Assembly (NCBI RefSeq): GCF_000296775.1
Contig: NZ_AJLE01000010.1
Location: 124,001 to 188,000 of the forward strand
Origin: Sulfurovum sp. AR
GTDB taxonomy: Bacteria > Campylobacterota > Campylobacteria > Campylobacterales > Sulfurovaceae
DNA: 64,000 bases
Reading direction: 5' to 3'
The first letter of the stretch is position 1, and each line of letters begins with the position of its first letter. The position numbers and the translations under genes are program-made. The notes under the pieces are model-generated. The model had not been told where the DNA came from. It saw only the letters and a list, made by a program, of their open reading frames with translations, and ran no database searches. Shown here piece after piece: positions 1-9,101 of the stretch.

Positions 1-521
1 CAGAAGAGTCCATGATATCTTCAGCCACTTTCAATCCGTTCTCTCTCATCGTTGAACCTGTTTCAACAATGTCCACGATAGCATCAGCCAAACCGACAAG
101 CGGTGCCAATTCTATAGATCCGTAAAGCTTCACCACTTCCACACCTACGGCTTTTTGTGCAAAGTAGTTTTTAGTGATATTGACCATCTTTGTTGCCACT
201 TTGATGTTAGGCCGGGACCAGTCCAGTTCATCTTCATTTTTGATACCGATCGCCACTTTACATTTCCCTAACTGCATATCCAGAAGCTGAATAATATCCA
301 ACTCTTTTTCGGTAATGACATCAAGTCCGACCACACCGATATCTGCTGCACCGTGTTCTACATACGTCGGTACATCCTGGTTACGTACATTTAAAAAACG
401 GAACTCTCCCCTATCCAAGATGAGTTCTCTCCCTTCGAACTTAAATTCTCCACCGAAAATTTCAGCAAATATCTCAAGTGTCTGTTCTGCGATTCTTCCC
501 TTTGGAAGTGCTACTGTTAAC
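1..521 (-). CDS. hisG: ATP phosphoribosyltransferase, 3' end cut by window edge
   Basis: First enzyme of histidine synthesis; joins PRPP to ATP in the cytoplasm. The N-terminal 173 residues are visible, starting MLTVALPKGRIAEQ, the usual HisG opening. HGAADIGVVGLDVI and the PRPP-loop stretch DIVETGSTMRENG are both clear. The C-terminus lies outside the window, so I cannot tell whether it is the short form (needing HisZ) or the long form. The ATG overlaps the coaX stop (ATATGTTAA), so it is the last visible member of a coupled minus-strand run. Histidine is also served in this window by hisJ at 49.9 kb. Confidence 0.95.
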
Positions 522-1152
522 ATATCTCTGATTCCTTCATCACTTTCCGCATCCCGTTAAATACCAACATTTCATCATACGTGGCTTCTTCAAAAAAACT
601 TGATAAAAATTTTCCGTCTCCACCGGTAAAATAAAGCGTTTTACCATCACTATGCTTATCTATGAGTGCTTTTATAGACGCGATTATACCATAGCTTATC
701 CCATCTTTAGTTGTAGAGGGTAATTGCTCTAAGGATATCGTTTCATTCAGCTCTGTCTCTAAGACCGGAGAGATAGAAGCATATGCCTGCAACATAGCTT
801 TTAACCCGGGGAATATAAATCCGCCCCTATACTTTCCCTCTTGCATTACATCAACTGTGATTGCGGAACCTGCATCCACAAAAATACCGTTTTCATGACT
901 CAAACAGAGTGCTCTTCGATCAACACCCATCGTCTCATAAGCACCATCCAAGTGGATCTGTGGTGAGATATTTTTCCATATGGAAATATTTTCTATAGTA
1001 CTGTTCAAGTGTTGTTTGACCGAAATATAACAGAGTCTCTCTTGGCTATATTTGGCAATTGCCTCATCATAAGACAAATGCTCTACTTTAGAGCCATTAT
1101 AGATATGAAAATGGGTATTCCCAATATCTGCAAGTAATACCTTACCCTTCAT
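517..1152 (-). CDS. coaX: Type III pantothenate kinase
   Basis: Phosphorylates pantothenate, the first step of coenzyme A synthesis. About 211 residues, as in other Campylobacterota. Motifs seen: DIGNTHFHIY near the N-terminus (nucleotide-binding ASKHA fold), GVDRRALCL, and FVDAGSAITVDVM in the middle, all typical of type III rather than CoaA enzymes. I choose the ATG at 1152 because GGAAGG lies six bases upstream and the protein then begins MKGKVLLADIGN; a longer reading adds 14 residues that look like shadow translation of the upstream gene. It overlaps the upstream unknown gene by 11 bases and hisG by 3. Confidence 0.93.
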   Translation of the reverse strand: MKGKVLLADIGNTHFHIYNGSKVEHLSYDEAIAKYSQERLCYISVKQHLNSTIENISIWKNISPQIHLDGAYETMGVDRRALCLSHENGIFVDAGSAITVDVMQEGKYRGGFIFPGLKAMLQAYASISPVLETELNETISLEQLPSTTKDGISYGIIASIKALIDKHSDGKTLYFTGGDGKFLSSFFEEATYDEMLVFNGMRKVMKESEIC

Positions 1153-1471
1153 GCCATACCTTCCAGCCGTTCTCTTCAAGTATCGCTTTAGCATGTGAAC
1201 ATAAGGGTGCTTTGATCACTATGTATTTTTTAGTGATCTTGCTGCCGATATATTTTTCAGATTTTTCATGCAGTTCTATGAGGTCAACTGCTTCTTTCCG
1301 AAGTACCCTGCTCTTCTTTTCAAGTTCTATCACCAATGCATAATACCCCTTCAGATCAACACCTAAATGAAGTGTAACCTTTTTACGGGAACCTAGCTCT
1401 TTTGGCAGGATCTCTTTGAGTGATTTAAAAATAATATCTTTCTGGTTCAGATATTCAACCAATGCTTTCAT
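1142..1471 (-). CDS. Conserved-looking protein of unknown function
   Basis: A 109-residue soluble, lysine-rich protein I do not recognise. It has no signal peptide or membrane segment. The central part (VTLHLGVDLKGYYALVIEL) alternates hydrophobic and polar residues like a beta hairpin, and the C-terminus carries PLCSHAKAILEENGWKVW. It is almost certainly expressed: an AAAGGAG lies four bases before the ATG, the ATG overlaps the Xer stop as ATGA, and coaX starts inside its 3' end. Function cannot be inferred from neighbours, which are a mixed housekeeping set. Confidence 0.7.
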   Translation of the reverse strand: MKALVEYLNQKDIIFKSLKEILPKELGSRKKVTLHLGVDLKGYYALVIELEKKSRVLRKEAVDLIELHEKSEKYIGSKITKKYIVIKAPLCSHAKAILEENGWKVWHEG

Positions 1472-2292
1472 GATACTCCTTTTAAGGGATGATAACTCTT
1501 CATGGTCTCGGACAGATTCTGTTTTTGGATATGTGTATAGATCTGTGTCGTCTCTAGAGAACTGTGACCTAACAACTCCTGCACCACACGCAAGTCTGCC
1601 CCACCGATGATCAGCGATGAAGCAAAAGAGTGCCGTAATACGTGAGGTGAGACACCCAAATACTTTTTGACAATTTTATATGCAGAGATACGGCTGAGGG
1701 TATCTCCTTTGTAATTCAGCCAAATATAACTGCTTCCCATGTCTTGTTCTTTCATATACTTCTCCAATGCCTGCACAGCGATAGGTGCAAGAGGCACGAT
1801 ACGTTCTTTTTCCCCTTTGGCAAAACGTATCTTCAGCCACCCGTCCACGATATCACTTCGCTGCACATTCAATGCTTCGGAAATACGACAGCCGCTGGCA
1901 TACAAAAAGAGTATCAGTGCATAATCACGCAGTCCCATGAGCTTACTTCTGTCAATGTGCTTTAAACCTTCTAATATCTCTTCACTGCTCATATACTTGG
2001 GTAGATTTTGGGGTACTTTTGCCATAGGGATCTTGATCTTTTCATGTTTGAAATCCTGTTTATGGCAAAAATCGAAAAAAGCATTGATAGAGGAGAGTTT
2101 TCTGTTGAGTGTTCTTTTGTTCTCAAAGGTAGATAAAAATTTCAGTATATCCGTAGTATCGAGGTTCGTTAGTGTTGTTTGAGTGACCTCTTCAAGTTGG
2201 GAAAGGTCGCCTAAATAAGAAGAGATCGTAAGGGTATCCAGCGCCTTTGTGACACTGAGATACTCTTCGAAAGCTGTCAGAAGATCACTCAT
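1468..2292 (-). CDS. Tyrosine recombinase of the XerC/XerD type
   Basis: Site-specific DNA recombinase of 274 residues, probably resolving chromosome dimers or acting on a related site. It has an N-terminal SAM-like core-binding domain (about 1-85) and a C-terminal catalytic domain. Catalytic residues are visible: Arg in ASGCRISEAL, Lys in RFAKGEKERIVPL, HVLRHS (His-x-x-Arg), LGHSS, and the nucleophile Tyr in TQIYTHI. The Campylobacterota dimer-resolution enzyme XerH is usually about 350 residues, so this shorter protein may be a XerD-like paralogue rather than XerH itself. It overlaps the BamB-like gene by 8 bases and sits in a housekeeping run, not in a mobile element. Confidence 0.88.
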   Translation of the reverse strand: MSDLLTAFEEYLSVTKALDTLTISSYLGDLSQLEEVTQTTLTNLDTTDILKFLSTFENKRTLNRKLSSINAFFDFCHKQDFKHEKIKIPMAKVPQNLPKYMSSEEILEGLKHIDRSKLMGLRDYALILFLYASGCRISEALNVQRSDIVDGWLKIRFAKGEKERIVPLAPIAVQALEKYMKEQDMGSSYIWLNYKGDTLSRISAYKIVKKYLGVSPHVLRHSFASSLIIGGADLRVVQELLGHSSLETTQIYTHIQKQNLSETMKSYHPLKGVS

Positions 2293-3298
2293 AACCTAGT
2301 TTAGAGAGTTCAATAATATCACCGTCTTTATAGAGCTTTGTTCCACTGATGAATGCCGGTTCACCCACTTCTCCAAGATCATAGATCTTGTGCTTTGTCA
2401 AAGCACTGTCCATTACTATCAAGGATCCTCCCTGGTCTAAACCATACACCCTGCCATCAAACGCTGTTGCTACAGAGTAGTGTGCGAATTTGTACTTTGC
2501 TTCTCCCACTTTCTCAAGATCATGATTCAGAGCAAGTATCTCTCCCTCTTTGGTAAAGAGATAGATGGTATCGTTATCATATGCCACTTCAGAGATATTT
2601 GCACTATACTCCATTTGCCCGCCACTTCCTAAGGTAAGCAGCCTTTTTGGCGTTGCAGCGATCATTGTATTGCCTTTACGAGACAGATAGATAATATTGT
2701 TAAATGCTTTTTCCGTACTGAGATAGACCACTTTGGCATTCTCACTGTCTTCAATGTTGACAATAATGAGTTTCCCGTCAAGCATAGGCATGACGACCAA
2801 ACCATCGATAAAGATCGGACTTGCAGCTCTTGTATCAATGGCAAATGTGGCCTCAGATCGACTCTCAACCACTTTTCTATTGTCTGCCATGTTATAAATA
2901 CCAAAGGTATTGCTGTTGAGAATATATGCGATCACACCATTGTGGATCGTTGCAGAAACCACAGGAACTTTGAGAGATACAGCACGTACCGTCTCTTTTG
3001 TTTTTTTATCAATGATCTTTAAAATACCCTCAGTATTTGTAGCCAGTATATAGCTATCATTTTCATTTAAAAATCTATACCCTTCACCAAGGTTGATAGT
3101 GCTTAACCCTTCTTTACTGATATATTGGCCGCTTTTAAGTGTCCCTCCCTCACGACTGAGATCACTCATACTTCCACCGTACGAAGTGGATGCATTGGAT
3201 GCGGAGAATGTCTCTTCAGGTTCAAAATATTTTTTGCTACTGCATCCTGAAAAGAGTAATGCTGCTACTGCAAATGTAAGTAGTGACAACCCCTTCAT
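2285..3298 (-). CDS. BamB-like beta-propeller lipoprotein
   Basis: A 337-residue lipoprotein with a signal peptide ending in the lipobox LLFSGC (Cys about residue 19), then a low-complexity linker and a repetitive beta-rich domain (segments such as YILATNTEGILKIID and VYGLDQGGSLIVMD) typical of PQQ-like or WD-like propellers. BamB is the outer-membrane-protein assembly lipoprotein of the BAM complex. The case here rests on the fold, the lipidation signal and the upstream gene, which resembles YfgM; in E. coli yfgM and bamB are also adjacent. The start ATG shares one base with the upstream stop (TAATG). Sequence identity to true BamB appears low, so the functional call is an inference. Confidence 0.65.
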   Translation of the reverse strand: MKGLSLLTFAVAALLFSGCSSKKYFEPEETFSASNASTSYGGSMSDLSREGGTLKSGQYISKEGLSTINLGEGYRFLNENDSYILATNTEGILKIIDKKTKETVRAVSLKVPVVSATIHNGVIAYILNSNTFGIYNMADNRKVVESRSEATFAIDTRAASPIFIDGLVVMPMLDGKLIIVNIEDSENAKVVYLSTEKAFNNIIYLSRKGNTMIAATPKRLLTLGSGGQMEYSANISEVAYDNDTIYLFTKEGEILALNHDLEKVGEAKYKFAHYSVATAFDGRVYGLDQGGSLIVMDSALTKHKIYDLGEVGEPAFISGTKLYKDGDIIELSKLGYE

Positions 3299-3894
3299 TA
3301 GTTTGCCTTTATGGTAGAGTGCATAAGGAACTCTCTGATCACTGAAAGAGAGGAACGATCATCTATAAGCTCCAATTTATTTTGAGCTTTTTTTACATCA
3401 CCTGCAAGGATTGACAAATAGGCTTCTTCAAACAGTGCCATCTCTTTATAGAGCTTTGACTCCACAGGCTTTTTATTCAGTACTCCTGCTGTATAACCAC
3501 TTGCGTCAGCGATCACACTGTTTGTACTTGTACTCAAAGACTCTAACCCTTTGATATCTTCTTTTTTCACTGCTTGCGCATAAGTGTAAAGCTCTAAAAG
3601 TGCCGGATTGTTCTCTTGAAGCACCTTAAGAGCATTGGCATCCTCACTGTTATTCTGCAGTGTCAAGAAAGCTTCGTTTGCTTTTTCAAGCTTTGCTTCA
3701 TGCAGCGCACCCATCACAGCTTGTCCACCAAAAAAGAGAATAAGTACGACAATCACACCCCACAAATGAAACTTGTATCTTTTATACAGTGATTCCAGCT
3801 TAAAAGCACTCTCAAGGACCTTTTCATCACCACTTAACTCTCTCTTTACATAATTCACATCATCTTTAATGCCCACGTAGCTCTCCTGCAACAT
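3298..3894 (-). CDS. YfgM-like single-pass membrane protein with TPR-like domain
   Basis: A 198-residue protein with a cytoplasmic N-terminus of about 44 residues, one transmembrane helix (about 45-62, GVIVVLILFFGGQAVM) and a periplasmic alpha-helical remainder that looks like degenerate TPRs (YLSILAGDVKKAQNKLELI). This is the architecture of YfgM, the ancillary SecYEG subunit linked to periplasmic chaperones. It is translationally coupled to the BamB-like lipoprotein, repeating the E. coli yfgM-bamB order. The shared order and topology support the call; residue-level similarity was not testable. Confidence 0.6.
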   Translation of the reverse strand: MLQESYVGIKDDVNYVKRELSGDEKVLESAFKLESLYKRYKFHLWGVIVVLILFFGGQAVMGALHEAKLEKANEAFLTLQNNSEDANALKVLQENNPALLELYTYAQAVKKEDIKGLESLSTSTNSVIADASGYTAGVLNKKPVESKLYKEMALFEEAYLSILAGDVKKAQNKLELIDDRSSLSVIREFLMHSTIKAN

Positions 3895-3942
3895 TTTTAT
3901 GCATATATTATACCTTCTGGAGTTAAAAGAGGGGTTATAGTT

Positions 3943-6165
3943 CTACAGTTCGACGACTGTAATGCCTAAGTTTCCGGGAAGTCTATAGAATTTCTGTATC
4001 TTGGGATGTTTTTTAAGATACTCTGTTACCAATTTGGCTAACACACCCCCGCCCGTACCGTGAATGATCTGTACTTCATGCAGTCCGTTCACCAGGGCAT
4101 CAGAGAGAAATTTATCCACGGTGTCTATAGCTTCATCTGCATACATACCGAGCAGTTTGACTGAAACAGATGCCCCTGACTTTTCAACATTGACATTGAC
4201 CTCTTTGGCTTTAGGTTTAACTTTTATCTGAGGGGTATCTCCTCTTCTTTTGAGTTGCCCCAAAGGTACTCTCATCTTCAATCCGTCTACGATGATCGTC
4301 GCATCTTTACCACGGATAGCCACGATCTCTCCTTTGTGAGAACGGTACTTCACCTTATCACCCTCTTTGAGCGGTACTTCATCTTTGAGTTTCACCTCTT
4401 TTTGCTTGAATTCTTTGCGCTGATGTGCCACGTTCAAAAGTCGTCTTCCTTCTGCTGACTCTTGTGCCCTCAACGCTTCTCTTGCTTTTTTTGTCGCTGC
4501 ATTATAACGGTTTTCAAGGGTTGCAAGGGCTTTTCTATGACTCTCCTGAAGCTTCAGCTCTTCATCCTGGAGTCTCTGTTTTTGTCTCTCTACAGATTTT
4601 AACTCATCATCTATTGTTGCGATCTTCATACGCATTTCACGCTCAAGTGAGGTAGATTTTTCTATGAGTTCATTAAGGTTTTCTTTATCCTCTCCATAGA
4701 CTTTTTTTGCTTTGTTCACAATAGCTGCAGGTACACCGTAACGTTGCGCTGTCTCAAAAGCATAACTCTTTCCTATACTTCCCTGTAAAAAAGTATAGGT
4801 AGGTACCCTTTTCTCTTCATCATACAGTGCTGCGATGAGTTCCACCTCATCATCACCTGCCATCAGTGAAGCCAAACGTTTATGGTGTGTCGTCACGATG
4901 AAAGTGATACCTTTTTTTCGTAATTCATCTAACATCACGCGAAACAGACTGGCTGCCTCGTCACTGTCTGTACCCAGCTCTATCTCATCAACCCCTACGA
5001 TGGCATCCTCTTTGCTGAAGAGTTTTGCAAACTCCTGCATACGTCCCGCAAACGTGGAGATATCATTTTTAACCGATTGGGGATCATCAATGACCGCTTC
5101 TATGCTTTTATAATGTCCGACCTCTGTCTGTGCTGCATTGCACTTGAAAGGTAGCAGATACTTGCTCATGTAGACTGCCGAGAGCATGGACTTGAGAAGC
5201 ATCGTTTTACCACCGGCATTGACCCCTGTGACAAGCATGATCTGTTTGGAGAAATCCATCGTGATGGGTACAGGGTTCTCTATGGCAGGGTGTGCAAAAT
5301 CCTGCAATTTAATACGTTTGTGCTTGCTTGGTAGAACAAATTCATACTCTTTGGATCGTGCAAAACTGACACGTGCTTGATAGTGGTCAAATCTGTCATA
5401 CTCTTTGTTGATGAATCCCAAGAAACGTTCCCACTTGAAAAAAACCGCTGAAATGTTTTTACAATAGGTGTAGATCATCTCCTCTTTTTTACTGAGCAGG
5501 GCAGACTCTTTCTCTTTTAAATGGGTGATACTCTGCGGAATGATATAAAAAAAACCGCCGGGGCTACGTGCAGCTACGGTAGCCTTGATCGCATTGTTAA
5601 ACCCTCCACGTACCAGTAGAGTCTCTTCTCCCCCGTTAAAGTGTACCTGGGTGTCCACAAGATAATCTCTGAGCTTGCTGGAGTGTGCCAGCTTATAAAG
5701 TGTCTCTTTGATCTCTATCTTGTTTTGCTTGATAGCACGTTCCAGTTTAAAAAGTTCCTGATCACGCTCAGCATTGATCTCACCTTCAGCTGTGAAGTAG
5801 CCTATGATCTCGATGATCTCTTCAGGAATCTCTATCCCTTGTATCCAGGAGATAAGAGGTTCTGTAAAACCTACCGTCTTTAAGGTATTGAAGTAAGAGA
5901 TCATAGTGATAAAGGCATAGATCTCATCCAGTGAGAGGACCCCTTGCTTTTTGATCAGATTGAGTTCTCTCTCTAGATTCGGTACGGGGTTTGGTGTAGG
6001 AAATTGTACTTTGGAAAGTGCCTGTATATAACGATAATGCTGGTTGATATCTCCCATCATCGCTACAGGTTTTTCTCTGGCTAAAAACTTTTGGAACTGC
6101 TGAATATACCCATCCAGGTCCAGTTTTTGTATGATCGTTTTTTCGCTTGATTTTTCTATTGGCAC
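3943..6165 (-). CDS. mutS2: MutS2 family endonuclease/ATPase with Smr domain
   Basis: A 740-residue MutS2. It has an N-terminal helical core, then an ABC-type ATPase with Walker A GVNAGGKTMLLKS and signature region DEIELGTDSDEA, a long coiled coil (about 510-600) and a C-terminal Smr nuclease domain with GLHEVQIIHGTGGGVLAK. MutS2 proteins suppress homologous recombination and, in some bacteria, rescue collided ribosomes; they do not replace MutS in mismatch repair. The start is GTG with GAGGA nine bases upstream. A clear promoter lies at 6198-6226, and a nine-base C run sits just upstream of that promoter. Confidence 0.95.
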   Translation of the reverse strand: MPIEKSSEKTIIQKLDLDGYIQQFQKFLAREKPVAMMGDINQHYRYIQALSKVQFPTPNPVPNLERELNLIKKQGVLSLDEIYAFITMISYFNTLKTVGFTEPLISWIQGIEIPEEIIEIIGYFTAEGEINAERDQELFKLERAIKQNKIEIKETLYKLAHSSKLRDYLVDTQVHFNGGEETLLVRGGFNNAIKATVAARSPGGFFYIIPQSITHLKEKESALLSKKEEMIYTYCKNISAVFFKWERFLGFINKEYDRFDHYQARVSFARSKEYEFVLPSKHKRIKLQDFAHPAIENPVPITMDFSKQIMLVTGVNAGGKTMLLKSMLSAVYMSKYLLPFKCNAAQTEVGHYKSIEAVIDDPQSVKNDISTFAGRMQEFAKLFSKEDAIVGVDEIELGTDSDEAASLFRVMLDELRKKGITFIVTTHHKRLASLMAGDDEVELIAALYDEEKRVPTYTFLQGSIGKSYAFETAQRYGVPAAIVNKAKKVYGEDKENLNELIEKSTSLEREMRMKIATIDDELKSVERQKQRLQDEELKLQESHRKALATLENRYNAATKKAREALRAQESAEGRRLLNVAHQRKEFKQKEVKLKDEVPLKEGDKVKYRSHKGEIVAIRGKDATIIVDGLKMRVPLGQLKRRGDTPQIKVKPKAKEVNVNVEKSGASVSVKLLGMYADEAIDTVDKFLSDALVNGLHEVQIIHGTGGGVLAKLVTEYLKKHPKIQKFYRLPGNLGITVVEL

Positions 6166-6197
6166 GTCTAAAGTTCCTCAATTTGCTAAATATCCGA

Positions 6198-6226
6198 ATT
6201 ATAGCGAATTTTATGTAGGTTGAAAA
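6198..6226 (-). promoter_or_regulatory. Candidate sigma-70 promoter for mutS2 operon
   Basis: On the minus strand, TTTTCA (6226-6221), a 17-base spacer, then TATAAT (6203-6198). Predicted transcription start near 6191, giving a leader of about 25 bases before the GTG at 6165. Confidence 0.6.
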
Positions 6227-6236
6227 AAGTGTATCT

Positions 6237-6245
6237 CCCCCCCCC
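6237..6245. repeat. Nine-base poly-C (poly-G on minus) tract upstream of mutS2 promoter
   Basis: An uninterrupted run of nine C on the plus strand, ending ten bases upstream of the -35 box of the mutS2 promoter. Runs of this length slip during replication in Campylobacter and Helicobacter and cause phase variation. It lies in the 104 bp between mutS2 and the DUF481 gene, outside any coding region. Confidence 0.9.
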
Positions 6246-6269
6246 TTCAGATGAACGCACTATAAAAAA

Positions 6270-7061
6270 TTAAAAATTGTATCCCACTTTGATGATCGTT
6301 TTGGTATCTGTCGTTTCAAATCCTATAGGAGGAAGATTGTCATAGCGTATTTCTTCTTCCAGATTGACATTGATATCCTCAGCGACTGCAAAAGTTAAGC
6401 CTGCTACAGCCAAGACTTCATAGTCATCTGAAAAGTTTTCGAAGTTTTCAAGCGCACCTAGTTTGACATAGAGTGCACTTACTTTATTAAGCTGATTGGT
6501 ATACTCTAGATACTGGTTGAATGAAAAGAAGTTTTCATCTGGCTGATCATTACTGTATTCTTCTATGTTGTAAGCAATACCTGCTCTGAGTTTGAAAATA
6601 TGCTGACCGTCATCAAAAAGCTTTTTCCCCACACCTGCAGCTATAGAAGACTTATTATCATAGTCTCTAAATTTATTTCTTAACCAATGTACAGAACTAT
6701 AGACCAACCATTTTTCAACAACAAACTGTTCGAGTGCAAGATTTGCAGTATACTCTTCATTATCTTTTACATTATTGTTCTCTGTCACAAATGCACTGGT
6801 ATCAAACATGACTTGAAGTGGATTGTCGTTATATCCTGACATTGTAACAGAAAAGGTATATTTACCATTCAGGCTATATGTCTCTGTATTCCCTGTAACA
6901 TTTGAAAAACCGATATTGATACTCTGCTTTAACACTTTACTCGCATTGAGCTTTTTATAGTTTGAGAAGGCTGATGCTACATTGGAGACCTTTACTTCAC
7001 CTGCCATCACAACGACAGAAAGCAGTAAAGTCAATACTGAAAACATCTTTTTGTTCTTCAT
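6270..7061 (-). CDS. DUF481 (YdiY-like) outer-membrane beta-barrel protein
   Basis: A 263-residue protein with a signal peptide (hydrophobic LLLSVVVMAGEV, cleavage after AG about residue 21) and a body of alternating amphipathic strands ending in phenylalanine (IIKVGYNF), the hallmark of outer-membrane barrels. Segments such as LKQSINIGFSNVTGNTETYS match the opening of the DUF481 family, whose function is unknown. Start ATG has AGGGA nearby. It is followed by the poly-C region and mutS2 and is probably transcribed alone. Confidence 0.75.
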   Translation of the reverse strand: MKNKKMFSVLTLLLSVVVMAGEVKVSNVASAFSNYKKLNASKVLKQSINIGFSNVTGNTETYSLNGKYTFSVTMSGYNDNPLQVMFDTSAFVTENNNVKDNEEYTANLALEQFVVEKWLVYSSVHWLRNKFRDYDNKSSIAAGVGKKLFDDGQHIFKLRAGIAYNIEEYSNDQPDENFFSFNQYLEYTNQLNKVSALYVKLGALENFENFSDDYEVLAVAGLTFAVAEDINVNLEEEIRYDNLPPIGFETTDTKTIIKVGYNF

Positions 7062-7156
7062 TTTATCCCTTATACGATTTAATTTTTAAATTGGGACTAT
7101 AGCAAAATAAAGGTCAGAAGATGGTATTTTGCAGTAAAGTGAGTACAAGAGAAGCG

Positions 7157-8473
7157 TTATGCCTCTCCACGTATCTGGTACGTGATGTCCCCGGCACCGA
7201 AGGCTGTTACAAGTCCATCACTGTACTCTCGTATAATATGTCCGTCTTTAAAGACTTTAACAATCCCATCTTCTTTAGTCACAGAGTCTGCCATGAGAAG
7301 TTTATAGCGGCTGAATGCCCCTTTTAGGTCTATATCCACCTTTAATTCCCCGGCAGCCCAGATAGGGAGGATGACCAGTTCATCCACACCTTCAAAACAC
7401 TCTACAAATCCTTGCAGGTTATCCATAGTTCGGCTGTACTTGTGGGGTTGCCAAATAACATTGAGTTTAGAGAATTGACGCAATCCTTTATAGGTTTGCA
7501 GGGATTCCATCGTCACCTTTATCTCTGTAGGATGGTGACCATAGTCATCTATCACCACACACTCTTCTCTATTTTGTACAATGTCAAAACGTTTTTTGAT
7601 CCCTTTGTAGTGTAAAAGATTTGCTCTTATATCTTCTACCTCTTCACCCAACTCTAAAGCACCCAATATCGCTAATGATGCATCTAACGCAATGTGATTT
7701 CCAAAACCGAAGACTTCAAATGCCCCCAGGTCCAAAAGTTCGAATTTTGTATGGGGTTCCCCATCAACCAATACAAACTCTATGTTCTTGATGTCTTTAG
7801 AAGGATAAAGTTTAATGCTCTCCATCTCTAAAGAAGAGAGAAACGTATCTTCTGCATTGATGACTCGTATTTGCGCCAGTGACAAGAAGTTTCCATAGGC
7901 ATTGTAAAAACGCTCTTCGTCATACCCGTAGTACTCCATATGTTCTGGTTCAACATTGGTCACGATCGCAAGATAAGGATTGGAGTTCAAAAAACTCTCA
8001 TCACTCTCATCGGCTTCAAATACCACTTTGTTGTTCGGGTAATTCCGTACGTTTGAACCAAACTCTTTACTGATCGCTCCAATGAGCGCATTGGATTCAG
8101 GTATGATCGATGCGAGCATGGCAGAAGTCGTACTCTTACCGTGTGCACCACCCACCGCATAGACCTCTTTTTCACCCAGTATACTCTTGAGAGCTTCTTT
8201 GCGTGAAAGCAGTTCTATACCCAACTCTTTGGCTCTTTGATACTCAGGATTGTTGGGACGTACCGCCGCAGAGTAGATCACCCTGTCGACACCCTCAACC
8301 GCATCTGCATGGTGAGGGATAGTGATCTTCGCATTAAAGTTGGTTGCCAGATCATTGGTGATCTCTGTCTGTTTGATATCCGAACCGGAGATCTTATGTC
8401 CGTCATTAAAGAGAAACTTGGCCAAAGCAGAGAGTCCGATACCCCCGATACCGATAAAATGGATCTTTTTCAT
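7157..8473 (-). CDS. murC: UDP-N-acetylmuramate--L-alanine ligase
   Basis: Adds L-alanine to UDP-MurNAc, the first amino-acid step of peptidoglycan precursor synthesis. About 438 residues. Motifs: N-terminal Rossmann glycine loop HFIGIGGIGLSALAKF, the ATP loop GGAHGKSTTSAML, and the C-terminal HHPTEI. A GTG at 8476 overlaps the upstream stop and an ATG follows directly at 8473; both have the AAGGA at acceptable distance, so the start is uncertain by one codon. It is the last gene of a cell-wall run with the DapC-like gene and dacB. Confidence 0.96.
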   Translation of the reverse strand: MKKIHFIGIGGIGLSALAKFLFNDGHKISGSDIKQTEITNDLATNFNAKITIPHHADAVEGVDRVIYSAAVRPNNPEYQRAKELGIELLSRKEALKSILGEKEVYAVGGAHGKSTTSAMLASIIPESNALIGAISKEFGSNVRNYPNNKVVFEADESDESFLNSNPYLAIVTNVEPEHMEYYGYDEERFYNAYGNFLSLAQIRVINAEDTFLSSLEMESIKLYPSKDIKNIEFVLVDGEPHTKFELLDLGAFEVFGFGNHIALDASLAILGALELGEEVEDIRANLLHYKGIKKRFDIVQNREECVVIDDYGHHPTEIKVTMESLQTYKGLRQFSKLNVIWQPHKYSRTMDNLQGFVECFEGVDELVILPIWAAGELKVDIDLKGAFSRYKLLMADSVTKEDGIVKVFKDGHIIREYSDGLVTAFGAGDITYQIRGEA

Positions 8474-8475
8474 CA

Positions 8476-9078
8476 CTATTGTTCCTTGCTTTCATCAAGC
8501 ACTCTAAGCTCATCTTGCGCCTGTTTAACATGTGTGTCAAATTTTGCAAGCAAGGCCTCAGTGGGCTCTGTAAATGTCTGTATGAAAAATGCCAGAGGAT
8601 CATGTGCATCTACCCCTTCTACATCGACAAGATTTTCGATGAAATCTTCAAAACTCTTTCCTTCCATGACTGCAGCCACATGCACCATCATCGCATCTTT
8701 CAGCGCTGCATGGTCGATCGTATAGTGCAATACAAGAAAGATCTCTTTGGCACCCTTTTTGTCATTTTCACTGTAGCGTTGGATACCATGTTCATAGATC
8801 GCTCTTGCCGTAGCTAAATCCTCAGCATCATTCATATCAAATGACTGAGAAGTCGTGAGCTTTTCAGCCAGTCTGTCAAAGGCTGTGTTGACGATAAATG
8901 TAAATATCTCGTTGATCTCATCTTCCGGAGCTTCGATGATAAGCTGTGCATCCAAAAGCTGATACCCTTTTGCAATGCTCTCTTCTTCTTTGCACTCTTT
9001 TTCAAGTCTTTGAATATTTGCCAAAAACTCTTGGTCTTTTTTTAACTCTTCTACATGTATTTCCGGTGTTTCCATCAT
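8476..9078 (-). CDS. Conserved-type protein of unknown function upstream of murC
   Basis: A 200-residue acidic, mostly helical cytoplasmic protein with no recognisable motif. The N-terminal 40 residues are charged and coiled-coil-like (ELKKDQEFLANIQRLEKE); the middle contains ARAIYEHGIQRYSENDKKGA, which could be one TPR-like helix pair. GGAG lies before a double ATG. Its stop overlaps the murC start region, so translation is coupled to murC. Linkage to murC suggests but does not prove a wall-related role. Confidence 0.75.
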   Translation of the reverse strand: MMETPEIHVEELKKDQEFLANIQRLEKECKEEESIAKGYQLLDAQLIIEAPEDEINEIFTFIVNTAFDRLAEKLTTSQSFDMNDAEDLATARAIYEHGIQRYSENDKKGAKEIFLVLHYTIDHAALKDAMMVHVAAVMEGKSFEDFIENLVDVEGVDAHDPLAFFIQTFTEPTEALLAKFDTHVKQAQDELRVLDESKEQ

Positions 9079-9101
9079 GCTTGCTCCAATGCTAATTTTC
9101 T

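Noticed and set aside
1468..2292. Xer-type recombinase as the integrase of a mobile element
   Set aside because: It is translationally coupled within a housekeeping run, with no tRNA, attachment repeats or phage genes nearby.
8237..8725. 162-codon open frame on plus across murC and the gene before it
   Set aside because: Lies antisense to well-supported genes, spans their boundary, and its translation is cysteine/serine-rich without any motif.
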